Assembly (NCBI GenBank): GCA_021162325.1
Contig: JAGGYV010000176.1
Coordinates: forward strand, 1-22,412
DNA length: 22,412 bases
Direction of reading: 5' to 3'
DNA from: Desulfobacteraceae bacterium
GTDB lineage: Bacteria; Desulfobacterota; Desulfobacteria; Desulfobacterales; Desulfosalsimonadaceae
Part shown: positions 22,280 to 22,412 of the stretch, in pieces
Layout: each line of letters opens with the position of its first letter
Numbering within the stretch: position 1 is the stretch's first letter
Position numbers and translations under genes: made by a program
The notes under the pieces: model-generated
What the model was told of the DNA's origin: nothing
Databases searched by the model: none
What the model saw: only the letters and a program-made list of their open reading frames with translations

Positions 22280-22412
22280 CCACAATTAATACTACCACTC
22301 ATTCCCTTTGGTGCAACAGAAATTAATAACTTGGTGAATGTTTATCGGGAAGAAAATCTCTGGACTTATTTTGTAAACCTTCAGCCGATTTTTTCGCATC
22401 AAGCGGATGATA
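22277..22412 (+). CDS. Probable transposase, N-terminal fragment cut by the window edge
   Basis: The frame starts at an ATG preceded by AGGAAGG and stays open for 45 codons to the window end. The start MPQLILPLIPFGATEINN and the later WTYFVNLQPIFSHQADD resemble the N-terminus of an insertion-sequence transposase family common in Desulfobacterota; I cannot name the IS family. The inverted repeat covering the start codon is typical of IS elements that block translation from outside transcripts. The left IS end cannot be placed with confidence. Confidence 0.5.
   Translation, partial: MPQLILPLIPFGATEINNLVNVYREENLWTYFVNLQPIFSHQADD

Noticed and set aside
22097..22285. 62-residue minus-strand frame near the transposase
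   Set aside because: It overlaps the inverted repeat and promoter region of the transposase and has no recognisable protein features.

Overview
The window reads as chromosome of an anaerobic bacterium, most likely a sulfate-reducing Desulfobacterota of the Desulfobacterales type. The reason is the combination of a bacterial-type (acs) CO dehydrogenase/acetyl-CoA synthase cluster, a Na+-type F0 sector, moderate G+C, and many AGGAGG-type ribosome binding sites. The lineage is an inference; no rRNA or other strict phylogenetic marker is present.

Layout. (1) 1-146: an imperfectly palindromic, MITE-like repeat whose inner 47 nt recur inverted at 7076-7122. (2) 130-3884, minus strand: an F0 operon in transcription order atpZ, atpI, atpB (a), a giant 324-residue c-subunit, a normal 82-residue c-subunit (atpE), b' and b. 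No F1 gene is seen before the window edge. (3) 3981-5114, minus: a response regulator with receiver, DUF4388-like and roadblock-like regions. (4) 5410-7011, plus: a secreted endonuclease/exonuclease/phosphatase-family protein, divergent from the regulator across a perfect 13-bp palindrome. (5) 7132-7782: a VTT/TVP38-type membrane protein. (6) 7947-18535, plus: the Wood-Ljungdahl carbonyl-branch cluster, in the order RACo-like activator, acsD, acsA, acsB, acsC, acsE, closed by a strong intrinsic terminator at 18574-18612. (7) 18721-19338: a DUF3786-type protein. (8) 19414-21483: a multi-pass membrane protein with seven C-terminal TPRs. (9) 21484-22276: gene-poor DNA with a dispersed hairpin repeat. 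(10) 22277-end: the start of a probable transposase whose ribosome binding site and start codon sit in a 16-bp inverted repeat.

How the parts fit. AcsE moves a methyl group from methyltetrahydrofolate to the corrinoid iron-sulfur protein (AcsC/AcsD). AcsA interconverts CO2 and CO, and AcsB joins methyl, CO and CoA to acetyl-CoA or runs the reverse. The RACo-like protein would re-reduce inactive Co(II) corrinoid using ATP. The pathway gives no net ATP by substrate-level phosphorylation, so an ion-gradient ATP synthase is its natural partner. Here the c-subunits carry the Na+-type signature with a second carboxylate.

The most unusual object is the 324-residue c-subunit. It is four c-hairpins in one chain, three of which keep both glutamates of the ion site. 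Hairpin 2 has lost both (Ser112 and Gln145). It lies next to a single-hairpin c gene, so the cell can probably build a hybrid rotor with fewer ion sites than hairpins. Other points of interest are a 170-residue Ala/Lys/Glu tail on AcsD, a 16-bp stem-loop between acsB and acsC, and a promoter plus structured leader in front of acsD.
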